Of a DNA stretch of 43,483 nt, positions 8,134-16,704 are shown piece after piece. A program made the translations under genes and the position numbers. The notes beneath the pieces were generated by a model, which saw only the letters and a list, made by a program, of their open reading frames with translations, had not been told where the DNA came from and did not search any database. Origin of the DNA: Muribaculaceae bacterium (GTDB lineage: Bacteria > Bacteroidota > Bacteroidia > Bacteroidales > Muribaculaceae); assembly GCA_022509105.1 (NCBI GenBank), contig JAFLTV010000019.1, positions 1 to 43,483 of the forward strand, given 5' to 3'. The stretch's first letter is position 1; every line of letters starts with the position of its first letter.

Positions 8134-8282
8134 GAATTTGAATAAATATTGGAGTTTCCTCCAAAAAATTCCTCTCTTTGAGGGCTTAAACCCGGGATCC
8201 AACACCGGGTTTTTAGTTTTATCCACAAGGATAAGACGTTTATTTTGACCGAGGGTATTGCTCGGAGAAAGGAGGTTACTCC
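8134..8282 (+). ncRNA. Highly structured leader RNA with consecutive hairpins
   Basis: This roughly 150-base stretch between the promoter and the small open frame holds six consecutive inverted repeats. They are TTGGAG/CTCCAA (8149-8164), CCTC/GAGG (8171-8183), AAACCCGG/CCGGGTTT (8188-8212), TTATCC/GGATAA (8219-8234), CCGAG/CTCGG (8249-8265) and GGAG/CTCC (8271-8282). The last folds over the Shine-Dalgarno and ends one base before the ATG. CCTCC at 8158-8162 could alternatively pair with the Shine-Dalgarno GGAGG at 8271-8275. The layout suggests a regulatory leader or an independent small RNA. I do not recognise a known riboswitch class, T-box or leader family in it. Start is inferred from the promoter. 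Confidence 0.6.
8188..8216 (+). terminator. Possible attenuator hairpin inside the leader
   Basis: A perfect 8-bp stem AAACCCGG/CCGGGTTT with a 9-base loop runs straight into TTTTTAG, so the GC core is followed by six T. This has the form of an intrinsic terminator and would release an RNA of about 80 bases. GGG at 8182-8184 can pair instead with CCC at 8191-8193, a possible competing fold. Confidence 0.5.
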
Positions 8283-8423
8283 ATGAACAATTTATTCAAA
8301 TTCAAAAATGGCCAGCTGTATAAGCTTGTGGATTGCAGATTGATCCGTATTAATGGTAAGACTGTAAAGTCTGATAAAGACAAAGTCTTCAAAATGTGGA
8401 TCCCTGTTAATCCAAAGGTTTAG
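8283..8423 (+). CDS. Small basic protein of 46 residues, unknown family
   Basis: ATG at 8283 and TAG at 8421-8423 enclose 46 codons. The product starts MNNLFKFKNGQLYKLVDC and ends KVFKMWIPVNPKV. It is rich in Lys, has one Cys, no signal peptide and no membrane helix, and reads like a compact beta-strand domain. AAAGGAGG lies eight bases before the ATG; such a strong Shine-Dalgarno is unusual in this phylum and supports real translation. A promoter upstream and a perfect terminator 11 bases downstream frame it as a single-gene unit. It is antiparallel to the flanking starch-locus genes, so it is not part of that operon. I do not recognise the family and assign no function. Confidence 0.75.
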   Translation: MNNLFKFKNGQLYKLVDCRLIRINGKTVKSDKDKVFKMWIPVNPKV

Positions 8424-8434
8424 CAGTTAGCTGA

Positions 8435-8466
8435 GGAAGAGGTTGGTTGGAAGCCTCTTCCTTTTT
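8435..8466 (+). terminator. Intrinsic terminator of the small gene, adjoining the GH13 stop
   Basis: GGAAGAGG (8435-8442) pairs perfectly with CCTCTTCC (8454-8461), followed by TTTTT at 8462-8466. The GH13 stop codon on the minus strand overlaps the T-run at 8465-8467. The stem is shared by both strands; the minus-strand side has only a short tract, so it is best as a plus-strand terminator. Confidence 0.85.
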
Positions 8467-9838
8467 AGTTTGCATAGATGGCATAGCCATAGGCCGGCAG
8501 AGAGATGGTTACCGGGATACTGAGGCTGCTGCCGTTGATGAGGTCGTTCATTGTGGTGTAACGCAGAGTGATGGGCGTTACATAATCTTGGGTATTACCG
8601 CTGCAATTGACTACTACCAAGAGGTTTTTGCTGCCGTTAGTCCAAGTGAAGGCGCATATCGAGCCTGTCGTGTAGTCGGTAAGATTACCGGCTCTTACGT
8701 TGTTTGTTGCCTTGTAAGCCTCATTAATAGCCTTATAGACCGGAGTCAGAGCTTCGTTGAACGTGATAGTCTTATAGTTGAAGAAAGACTGTTTGCCTGT
8801 GAGGCCTGAAGCGTCCATTCCGGAATAAATGAGGGGCGTACCGTTCAGGAATGCCGTACAGACATAGGCGGCTGGCAGAGCATCAATCGAACCGTAGTAG
8901 GAATTTATAGAGTTTTCCGACATTGTGTCATGATTGAAAACATATCTGAGAATTGAGTCGCCTTCGGGCACTTTTCCCCAGGCGCTGACACCCTCTTCTA
9001 CTATCGATGCTGCGCGTCCGCTTGTGAAAGCTTTTGCAATAGTCGGAGCGCTGCTCCAGTCGTAGATCATGTCGTAGCCGTAGCCATAGAAGCTATAGTT
9101 TGAAGATTCGGCGAGGAGCAGCATGTCGCTCTTCAATGCCTTAAGGTCTGAAGCGAGGTTGGTCCAGAAACTCGAAGGAATATTAGGACTGTCGGCATAG
9201 TCGAAACGGAAACCGTCGACATCGGCAGTAGTGACCCAATATTTGATGGCGTCAGCCATAGCCGGAGCCACTTCGGGATTTTCATAGTTCAATTGGGCCA
9301 CGTCATTCCAGTTTTGTCCCGGAGGAGAAATAATCTGGCCATTTCTCTGCATAAACCAGTCGGGGTGTTCAGTGACCCATGGATTATCCCAGGCAGTGTG
9401 GTTAGGCACCCAGTCTAGAATCACTTTCAGACCGAGACCATGTGCAGACTTTACAAGATTCTGAAGGTCGGCAATTGTGCCATATTTAGGATTGATTGCC
9501 TCATAATTCTTGACGCAATAGGGAGAACCTACAGACTGCGGGCCTGTGCCGGGTTCGCACACGGGCATTATCCAGACAATGTCGCAACCCATATTTGCAA
9601 TTCTCTGCAGGTTTGAGGTCAGAGCATTCAGACAGTTTTCCGTGCCGAAGAAACGCGGATTGGCTTCATACACCACATAATCGGGCATTTTCGATGTCAC
9701 CTCCGGAGCAGGAGGATTGGGAGAAGGATTAACCGGTCCGTCTTCATTCTTGTCTCCGGAGGAACAACCGATAAACAACATGGCAGCCGCAGCAACGGCT
9801 GCCATGTTTAATGTAAGTGAATTAATTAATTTCATCAT
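8465..9838 (-). CDS. GH13 alpha-amylase lipoprotein (SusG-like)
   Basis: A 457-residue family 13 amylase with a lipoprotein signal ending LFIGC (Cys25) and a short Pro-rich spacer that would hold it at the cell surface. The conserved regions are all present: DWVPNH (142-147), GFRFDYAD with nucleophile Asp213, LLLAES with acid/base Glu244, and FNHD with Asp304. It should cut starch or pullulan into oligosaccharides for import by the SusC/SusD pair encoded upstream. It is shorter than Bacteroides SusG (about 690 residues) and has no obvious inserted carbohydrate-binding module; that role may be taken by the neighbouring module protein. Its start overlaps the stop of the upstream gene as ATGA, so translation is probably coupled. 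Confidence 0.93.
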   Translation of the reverse strand: MMKLINSLTLNMAAVAAAAMLFIGCSSGDKNEDGPVNPSPNPPAPEVTSKMPDYVVYEANPRFFGTENCLNALTSNLQRIANMGCDIVWIMPVCEPGTGPQSVGSPYCVKNYEAINPKYGTIADLQNLVKSAHGLGLKVILDWVPNHTAWDNPWVTEHPDWFMQRNGQIISPPGQNWNDVAQLNYENPEVAPAMADAIKYWVTTADVDGFRFDYADSPNIPSSFWTNLASDLKALKSDMLLLAESSNYSFYGYGYDMIYDWSSAPTIAKAFTSGRAASIVEEGVSAWGKVPEGDSILRYVFNHDTMSENSINSYYGSIDALPAAYVCTAFLNGTPLIYSGMDASGLTGKQSFFNYKTITFNEALTPVYKAINEAYKATNNVRAGNLTDYTTGSICAFTWTNGSKNLLVVVNCSGNTQDYVTPITLRYTTMNDLINGSSLSIPVTISLPAYGYAIYAN

Positions 9839-11601
9839 TTAAGTTTTACGCCTTCAGAAGTGACTTCAAGATAAAGATCACCATTGAGAGTTATGGGGAA
9901 ATCTCCGAGCTGATCGCCATTGTTATTGTTGTTGAAGATCAGATTGAGACCTTTCCCATTGGCCGGAGCCGGGTAGGTGATGTAGGTCACACCATTGACA
10001 GTTTCAGTGATTGTTGAAGCCAGACCGGGCCAGCCGCCGAATACTTCGCCGGCATCACCCCATGCATAGAGAGCGATTTCACTCCAGCCGGTCTGATTGT
10101 CGGCATAGATGGTGAGATTGGGAGTGTCGAGGAAGGTAGCCTCAGTGGCAGTCACGTTGATAAACCAGTTCTGGTCAAGAGTGATCACCATGTCAGCCTG
10201 TTCAACCTGGGTTCCGGCATTGTTGTTGAAGATGAGATGTTCGGTCTCACCAGAACCTGTAACTGTGAAAACGAGATATTCCACGCCTCCCACAGTTATA
10301 GTGGAAGAAGGAGCTTGTCCGGGCCAGCCGCCGAAGATTTCTTCATCGCCCCATGCATAGAGATAGAAATTATCCCATCCTGTCTGGTTTTGAATATAGA
10401 TATTGTATTCAGCGCTTGGTTTCGGGTCGTCGGGTTCGGGATCATCGGGAGTTTCGCCACCACCGGGCTTGAAAGTTTCAGGATCAATCTCAGTGAGATT
10501 AGTGCCGGAGAGCTCGAAATAGTAATCTTTGTCGAGGGTGATGCCGGAGAGTGTGCCCGATTGAGGAGAACCATTGTTGCTTACAATCACATTGACAGTC
10601 TTACCGTTGTTCATTTCGCCGAAGTCATAGTAATTATAGACAACGCCGTTGATAGTCTGAGTTCCTGTGAAAGGCAAGCCCGGCCAGCCTACGCCGAGGA
10701 AGTCTTCACCGCCTGAACCTTCTTCCCATACCCAGATATAGAAATCTGTCCAATCTGTGTTGTTGTAAACGAAGATGGTGTGACCGTCATGAGGAACTGA
10801 AGCTTCGGGATCGATTTCAACGAGAGCACCGTCAGCAGTAAGTTCGAAGTAATGGTCTTTGTTGAGAGTTACTCCGGATACAGTGCCGGTCTGCGGTGAA
10901 CCGTTATCACTTATTATGACATTGATTGTCTTGCCTTCGTTGGAAGCCCCTGTGTCGAAGTAAGTGTATCTTGAGCCGTTAATGTTGATAGTGCCGGTAG
11001 CAGCAACGCCGGGCCATCCTGTGCCGAGGAAGTCTTCACCGCCTGAACCTTCTTCCCAAGCCCAGAGATAAAGGTCGGTCCAAGAAGAATTGTTGAGGAT
11101 GTAGAGAGCATAACCGTCGTGTTCAACTTCATCAGGATTTTCAGGAGTATTGAAATCTTCCTCCCAATAATCTACGAAAACATTCTGACGTCCGCCCACC
11201 GGGGGATATTCATAATGGAGCATCGGCTGATTTTCGATGCTTCTTTCCGGACCGTTCTGAATATTATAGAAAGTGTAGCCGTCGGCAAGAGTCTTGCCGT
11301 TCTGGAAGCTTGACGGATTGATATAGATTCCGAATTTAGCGGGCACGCCAGATTGAGGATTGCCTCTCTGGAGGAGCCACTCGGGATTGCCGACAGCCTC
11401 TTCGCCACCATTGAAATCACCATAGATATAGATCTGGTCGTTGATACCTGTGCCGTAAGGAACGATAACCTCGAGGAGCATCAGGCCTTCTCTTGTTTCG
11501 AACTGGGGAAGTTCGGAGGTCAATGTGATCGTTTCCTCGCTACAGCCCGTGAACATGGCCATCAAAACGAGCAAGAGACCTGTTATATTTAGTTTCTTCA
11601 T
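9835..11601 (-). CDS. Surface starch-binding lipoprotein with four CBM26-like modules (SusE/F role)
   Basis: A 588-residue lipoprotein (signal ending MFTGC, Cys20). After an N-terminal domain of about 135 residues that resembles SusE/SusF outer-membrane proteins, it has four tandem modules at about 160-262, 270-374, 396-492 and 495-588. Each has an aromatic-rich core such as WTDLYLWAWEEG or WDNFYLYAWGDE followed by GWPG, the pattern of starch-binding CBM25/CBM26 domains. Modules 1 and 2 are near copies; modules 3 and 4 resemble each other and are separated from them by an Asp/Pro-rich linker (GGGETPDDPEPDDPKP). It takes the operon position of SusE and SusF and likely captures starch for SusC/D and the GH13 enzyme. 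Confidence 0.85.
   Translation of the reverse strand: MKKLNITGLLLVLMAMFTGCSEETITLTSELPQFETREGLMLLEVIVPYGTGINDQIYIYGDFNGGEEAVGNPEWLLQRGNPQSGVPAKFGIYINPSSFQNGKTLADGYTFYNIQNGPERSIENQPMLHYEYPPVGGRQNVFVDYWEEDFNTPENPDEVEHDGYALYILNNSSWTDLYLWAWEEGSGGEDFLGTGWPGVAATGTININGSRYTYFDTGASNEGKTINVIISDNGSPQTGTVSGVTLNKDHYFELTADGALVEIDPEASVPHDGHTIFVYNNTDWTDFYIWVWEEGSGGEDFLGVGWPGLPFTGTQTINGVVYNYYDFGEMNNGKTVNVIVSNNGSPQSGTLSGITLDKDYYFELSGTNLTEIDPETFKPGGGETPDDPEPDDPKPSAEYNIYIQNQTGWDNFYLYAWGDEEIFGGWPGQAPSSTITVGGVEYLVFTVTGSGETEHLIFNNNAGTQVEQADMVITLDQNWFINVTATEATFLDTPNLTIYADNQTGWSEIALYAWGDAGEVFGGWPGLASTITETVNGVTYITYPAPANGKGLNLIFNNNNNGDQLGDFPITLNGDLYLEVTSEGVKLK
10693..11058 (-). repeat. Internal duplication of starch-binding modules 1 and 2
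   Basis: A 36-base stretch at 10693-10728 is identical to 11023-11058, giving an exact 330-base (110-codon) period. It encodes the shared WEEGSGGEDFLG segment. The retained DNA identity points to a recent duplication or ongoing gene conversion between modules. Confidence 0.85.
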
Positions 11602-11643
11602 TATTCTTTTGATTTTAAAAGTTAAAAACTTTCATCTAATGAA

Positions 11644-13455
11644 TTAATATCCCGGATTTTGCACAAGGCCCGGATTCACCATAAGAGCATCGTTAGGCAA
11701 AGGATACCATTCATAGATTCTGTCACGTTTGGCCGGCATGTCGCGTTCGGGGTCAGTTGCACGGCCGAAGAACCACCATTGACCCTGAGTGAACTTGTCG
11801 AAACGACGAAGATCGGTGCGGCGGCGGCGTCCTTCATCGAGGAATTCAAGACCCCATTCAGAGAGAAGCCAGTCCATGTCGAAATTATCGAAACCGGGTC
11901 CGGGAGTCTCCACTTCGTTTTTGTTATTGAAATAACGCTGGCGCACCTGGTTGATGAGCTGTTTGGCACTGTTGCTGTCGCCTGCGCGCATCTTACATTC
12001 AGCCAAAGCATAGTAAGCTTCTGCAAGACGGAATTCCACCTGCCAAGCATCTCTCCAGTCGAGACCTGAAGATTCAGGGATAATCGGATAGCGGAGGAAA
12101 CGATAGCCGGAGTTAGTCATACCCCAACGCGGAGACATAACAGGCTCGAGGTCACGTCCGATTCCGAGGAAAGTGCCGACCTGGTCAGTGTAATACAAAG
12201 GCACTCCTTCAAGTTCGGCATCAGCCGGAACTGATTGGCCTGTGGTGTAGTCAACTTGTGCACCCATGAGGAAAGAACCTTCCCAAACGCCAGCGGCGTC
12301 AGAGTGGAACGGTTTTTTACGGATATCGGCATCTTTGAAACGATCGTAGACTGTTCCGAGCTTGTCGCCATAATCATAGAGGAAGCTCTTTGAGCCTGTG
12401 GAATAGTCGTTGTTGGCAGAGATTGTACCGGTGTTGTCGTGAGACGGCACGAGACAAACGCAGTTCCATCCGCTCTGGTCCCAGCTGCCACCAAGTATAT
12501 CGGTGTAATTATAGGGAAGCCACGGAGTGTTGCGGTTATTATTGGTCCAGTCGCCTACATGCTGAGCGAAAGCGAAAACTATTTCCGGGCAGCTCGCATT
12601 GCCGGGAGTATAGATCTGACGATAGTCTGTTGCCAAAGAATAAGAGCCGAAGTTGCCGTCGATAATAGACTGAGCCAATGTAGCACATTCATTATAACGG
12701 TCAACACCTGTCCAGAGCTGTGAATTGAGGAGCAATCTCATCTTAAGCATACGGTTCATTCCTTGGTTGAGACGGGAACGTGTAGAACCGAGACCGTCTT
12801 CCTTCATAAGAGCGGGATAGCTGTTGTCGAGTTCATCGGCGATGAATTGCCAAATAAGCTTGCAACCTTCATTGAAGTCTGCACCGGCGATAGAGCCCGG
12901 GATATCAGTGCTGTCGCCTGATGTAAAGATAGGCAATGCTCCGCCCCAGAGTTCGAAATTGTTATAATAAGCCCATGCTCTCATGGTTCTTACTTCAGCG
13001 ATATAGCTGTCTAAAGCCTCGCGGGTCATTCCGATTGAACCGGGATTGATTTTCTCGAGGTCGCTGATGAGAGTGTTACAGAGACCGATGCAAGTCCAGG
13101 CATTGTTCCATGCATTTCTGATGATAACAGAGCGGGAATTCCAGGTCTGGGTAGAGAGCACGAATTTTTCAGCATCGTCATAACCCCATTGTCCGCCGTT
13201 CCATGTACGCCAGGCAACCTGGTCGGCTGAAAATTCGTTAAGATACCAGAAATATTCGAGGAAACCGGTCATTGCGCTTGCATAGATAGATGCGACCGCT
13301 CCCTTCACACTGCCTTCATTCTCATAGAAATTCGCAGCGTCGATTTGCTGGAAAGTCTTTTCATCCAGGTTTGTACAGCTTGAGGCAGAGATAGCCAGAA
13401 GAGCCGCTGAAACGGATGAGAAGCAGATTTTCTTGAATTTATTTATATTTTTCAT
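11644..13455 (-). CDS. susD: SusD/RagB-family starch-binding outer-membrane lipoprotein
   Basis: A SusD-family protein of 603 residues counted from the ATG at 13455, which begins MKNINKFKKI and has a lipoprotein signal ending SASSC. An upstream in-frame start at 13500 would lengthen it by 15 residues into the SusC gene and spoil the signal peptide, so I reject it. Family landmarks include the N-terminal NLDEKTFQ segment, helical TPR-like repeats with RAWAYYNNFELWGGALP, and the C-terminal LLSEWGLEFLDEGRRR motif. It lids the SusC transporter and binds glycan at the surface. It starts 22 bases after SusC and is followed 42 bases later by the module lipoprotein. Confidence 0.95.
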   Translation of the reverse strand: MKNINKFKKICFSSVSAALLAISASSCTNLDEKTFQQIDAANFYENEGSVKGAVASIYASAMTGFLEYFWYLNEFSADQVAWRTWNGGQWGYDDAEKFVLSTQTWNSRSVIIRNAWNNAWTCIGLCNTLISDLEKINPGSIGMTREALDSYIAEVRTMRAWAYYNNFELWGGALPIFTSGDSTDIPGSIAGADFNEGCKLIWQFIADELDNSYPALMKEDGLGSTRSRLNQGMNRMLKMRLLLNSQLWTGVDRYNECATLAQSIIDGNFGSYSLATDYRQIYTPGNASCPEIVFAFAQHVGDWTNNNRNTPWLPYNYTDILGGSWDQSGWNCVCLVPSHDNTGTISANNDYSTGSKSFLYDYGDKLGTVYDRFKDADIRKKPFHSDAAGVWEGSFLMGAQVDYTTGQSVPADAELEGVPLYYTDQVGTFLGIGRDLEPVMSPRWGMTNSGYRFLRYPIIPESSGLDWRDAWQVEFRLAEAYYALAECKMRAGDSNSAKQLINQVRQRYFNNKNEVETPGPGFDNFDMDWLLSEWGLEFLDEGRRRRTDLRRFDKFTQGQWWFFGRATDPERDMPAKRDRIYEWYPLPNDALMVNPGLVQNPGY

Positions 13456-13477
13456 AGAGTTGTCTTTCGATTTTAAA

Positions 13478-16444
13478 TTAACGGAAACGAACAGTAACAC
13501 CTAAAGTAACCTGAGTTGCCTGCGGATAAGCGTTAGAGCTATCAACACCGGGAGTCAGACCTGTTGAAGGCACAGCCGACGGGTCGGTTCCCTTATATCC
13601 GGTCAAGGTGAAGAGATTCTTGGCTGACACATAGAGTCTCAAAGAATCGAGAAGTTTGCGGTTCTTCAACGGGAAAGTGTAACCTAATGTTACGTTTTCA
13701 AGCTTGAAATAGTCGCCCTTTTCAAGGAAGTAGGAAGTAACGACACCGGGACCATACCAGAGGTCTTTGTCTTTGCCATAGGCTGAGCGCAAAACGTTTG
13801 TGCTACCGCCTTGTTGGAGACCCATTCCGTATCTGCGGTTGTTATAGATGTCGAAACCGAAAGCTCCTGTGAACATCAAGCTGAGATCCCAACCTTTATA
13901 TTTAAGATTGTTGCTCCATGTGAGGAAATGCTGGGGAGCACCGTTGCCGATGAATTTCTTATCGTTAGGATTTGCTGAAGCAACGGGAATAGCCTCGCCG
14001 TCTTTGTTATAGACGAGCATAGTGTGGTCTTCAGTTACGCCTGCATATTCATAGCCGTAGAATTGAGCTACTTTGCCCCCCTCTTCCACACGGAAAAGAT
14101 ATTCGCTTGAACCGATGCCGCCTGTGCTGTAAAGGTCAAGATAAGAAGCCTTGTAAACATCATTAGAAAGTTTTGTGAGCTTGGTTGTGCCGTAAGAGTA
14201 ATTGATGCCCATGCTCCAGCTTACAGGCTGATTCCAGATGATGTCGCCGTTAAGAGCGAGCTCGATACCCTGGTTGCGGATTGTGCCCACATTCACGAGA
14301 ATATTTGAATAAACAAACGGTGGCTGCGGAGCAGTGTAGTTGTAGAGAAGGTCTTTAGACTGACGGTCGAAATATTCGATAGATCCGTAGAGACGGTTCC
14401 ACAACATGAAGTCGATACCGATATTGTAGCTGATAAGTTTTTCCCAGCTCAAGAGAGCGTTAGCATTGTTTGAAGGACGATAACCTGTCTGCCATTGGCC
14501 ATCCATCAGATATTTGCCGTTGCTTGTGTAGGTTGAGATAGCCTTGTAGGCATCGAAGTCGCTACGACCTGTCTGACCATAAGAGAAACGGGGTTTCAAA
14601 CTTTGCACCACCTCAGTGTAATCTTTCATGAAAGGAGCCTGCACCAATTCCCAAGCGATTGAAGCTGCGGGGAAGGCACCCCATTTACGTCCGCTACCAA
14701 ATTTTGTTGAACCTTCATAGCGAAGAGATGCAGAAGCGATGATCATGTTTCTCCATGAATAGTTGACACGACCCAAGAAACCGATAAGAGTAGACTGGCT
14801 CTTGTTGCTCCACATGTTGGCTCTTCCTTCGCCTAACCATGAACCGGCGCCGATATTGTTCCAGAGAGGAGAGTCGAAAGTGAAGTTATAGTTTTGTTCC
14901 CCCATCTGGTCCCAGTCGCTGCGTTCATAAGAGTAAGCAACAACGGCATTTACATTGTTATCATCGTTCTGGAAAGAGTAGTTTCCTAACCATTCGATGC
15001 GGTTGGTCCACCATTTCTGATATTGTAAGTAAGCCTGGCCGTCATAACCGCCCCAGAAAGAAGTGTTGGAGTCTGAGGGGAAATACTGGCTCTGTTTGAA
15101 GTCATGATAAGTATAAGAATATGAGAGAGTAGTGCTCAGCGTATTATGCTCGTTGCTCCAGATATTGTAGCGGAGGTCGGAAGTGCCGAGGATGTAGGTT
15201 TGTTCGCCTTTGCTGGTAGGAGTAGTCATCATGTTGACCGGGTTGGTGGCGCCTGTAACGTCGTTAGGCTGATACCATGAACCATCCTCGTTGTAAACGG
15301 GCATAGTCGGGTTCATTGAAAGTGCGCGGTCGAAATAATCACCCACCTTATAGTTTTCGTTTGATTTACGGGCGTTAAGAGTGAAAGTGAATTTCAAGTG
15401 GTTGTCGAGAGTGTTTACAGAAACAGCAGTACGACCGCCGAATTCTTCTCTCTTACTCTTGATATCAAGACCGTTAGCGCTCTTATAGTTAACTGATGCA
15501 GTGTAGTAGCCGCCGTTAGCGAGACTACCTTCGATACCTACATACTGGTTAGTGTCGTAAGACACGTCGCGAGTGATGAGGTCATACCAGTTAGTGTTAG
15601 AACGGAAGTCATGTCCACGACGAGCAGCGCGCCATTCCTGGGGAGACAACACGTCGGGTTTCCCTTTAGCGATTCCGATAGCTGCATAAGAATCGTAGGT
15701 GACGAGGGCTTTTCCGGCTTCGCCTGTTCCCTTCTTGGTTGTGATAAGGATAACACCGTTAGCACCACGAGTACCGTAGATAGCTGCAGAAGAAGCATCT
15801 TTCAATACTGATATAGACTCAATATCCTGCGGAGCTATAGTTTTGATGTCGGCACCGGGAACACCGTCAACAACAACGAGGGGACCGTTGCCGGCGCTGA
15901 TTGAGGTTGCACCACGCACCTGAAGGTCGGCACCGCCGTTAGGGTCGGCAGACGCGGTGCTGGAAACGTTAAGACCGGCAACCTTACCGGTGAGCATTTC
16001 CATCGGGCTGTTGACAGCACCCTTCATGAAGTCGTCGGAGTTAACCTGCACGATAGAACTTGACACCTCCTTGCGGGAAAGAGTACCGTAACCGATAACC
16101 ACGAGTTCGTCGAGAATCTCGCTATCTTCGTGCATAGTGACATTAATTGTAGTTCTGCCGTTGATCTTCTCCTCGATGGATCCGAATCCGACATAGCTGA
16201 AAATAAGAGTTCCGTCGGCGGGAACATTGTTTAAAGTGTAGTTACCCTCGATATCGGTGGCCGCGCCTTTGGCGGGGTCGCCTTTCACGAGTACACTGAC
16301 GCCGATAAGTTCATCCCCTACGGGATCCGTAACCTTACCGGAAACTGTAATGGTCTGTGCGTTAGCAAACGACGACAGAGCCAGCGCGAAACATCCCAAG
16401 ACACTCAGGACGACTGCACGCAAATTCCATGGTTTTTTTAACAT
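13478..16444 (-). CDS. susC: SusC-family TonB-dependent outer-membrane transporter (starch locus)
   Basis: A 988-residue transporter with a signal peptide (ALSSFANAQ), a carboxypeptidase-regulatory-like beta domain (about residues 32-115), a TonB-box region LDELVVIGYG and a plug with VRGATSISAGNGPLVVVDG. A long beta-barrel follows, ending in Phe-Arg (GVTVRFR). It imports oligosaccharides with energy from TonB, with SusD as lid. It heads the operon susC-susD-module lipoprotein-GH13. The SusR-like gene lies 260 bases upstream on the same strand, so it likely controls this operon. Confidence 0.96.
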   Translation of the reverse strand: MLKKPWNLRAVVLSVLGCFALALSSFANAQTITVSGKVTDPVGDELIGVSVLVKGDPAKGAATDIEGNYTLNNVPADGTLIFSYVGFGSIEEKINGRTTINVTMHEDSEILDELVVIGYGTLSRKEVSSSIVQVNSDDFMKGAVNSPMEMLTGKVAGLNVSSTASADPNGGADLQVRGATSISAGNGPLVVVDGVPGADIKTIAPQDIESISVLKDASSAAIYGTRGANGVILITTKKGTGEAGKALVTYDSYAAIGIAKGKPDVLSPQEWRAARRGHDFRSNTNWYDLITRDVSYDTNQYVGIEGSLANGGYYTASVNYKSANGLDIKSKREEFGGRTAVSVNTLDNHLKFTFTLNARKSNENYKVGDYFDRALSMNPTMPVYNEDGSWYQPNDVTGATNPVNMMTTPTSKGEQTYILGTSDLRYNIWSNEHNTLSTTLSYSYTYHDFKQSQYFPSDSNTSFWGGYDGQAYLQYQKWWTNRIEWLGNYSFQNDDNNVNAVVAYSYERSDWDQMGEQNYNFTFDSPLWNNIGAGSWLGEGRANMWSNKSQSTLIGFLGRVNYSWRNMIIASASLRYEGSTKFGSGRKWGAFPAASIAWELVQAPFMKDYTEVVQSLKPRFSYGQTGRSDFDAYKAISTYTSNGKYLMDGQWQTGYRPSNNANALLSWEKLISYNIGIDFMLWNRLYGSIEYFDRQSKDLLYNYTAPQPPFVYSNILVNVGTIRNQGIELALNGDIIWNQPVSWSMGINYSYGTTKLTKLSNDVYKASYLDLYSTGGIGSSEYLFRVEEGGKVAQFYGYEYAGVTEDHTMLVYNKDGEAIPVASANPNDKKFIGNGAPQHFLTWSNNLKYKGWDLSLMFTGAFGFDIYNNRRYGMGLQQGGSTNVLRSAYGKDKDLWYGPGVVTSYFLEKGDYFKLENVTLGYTFPLKNRKLLDSLRLYVSAKNLFTLTGYKGTDPSAVPSTGLTPGVDSSNAYPQATQVTLGVTVRFR

Positions 16445-16704
16445 CGTTATTATTATTTAAGTTAGATATAAACTTTTGGTATTTGTCTTAAGGTTCAAGT
16501 CTTTGTAAGAATGAGTCGTTTTAATATATTTTAAGGTTACACCACAAAATTGCAAATTCTTGTTTAATATAACAATAATATAAAAGAAAAATCAAAATCA
16601 ATCAAAATATAATTTAATTGAAAATCAGCGATATAAATATTTTAAGTATATATAAAAATCAAAGTGGAATTATATGAAATTTGTTGCTTTTTCGTCCGGT
16701 TTTT
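16445..16704 (-). promoter_or_regulatory. AT-rich region upstream of susC
   Basis: This 260-base AT-rich gap separates the SusR-like gene from susC and should hold the SusR-dependent promoter. I find no exact TAnnTTTG box with a -33 partner on the minus strand. The segment near 16590-16625 repeats ATCAAAA-like words, but no clear operator can be called. No terminator for the SusR-like gene is visible. Confidence 0.4.

Noticed and set aside
8134..8282. Known riboswitch or T-box in the small-gene leader
   Set aside because: I recognise no conserved core of a T-box, SAM, TPP, cobalamin or other class; the structure is a series of simple stems.
13455..13500. Longer start of susD at 13500
   Set aside because: It would overlap susC and place 15 residues before a clear lipoprotein signal; ATG 13455 is better.
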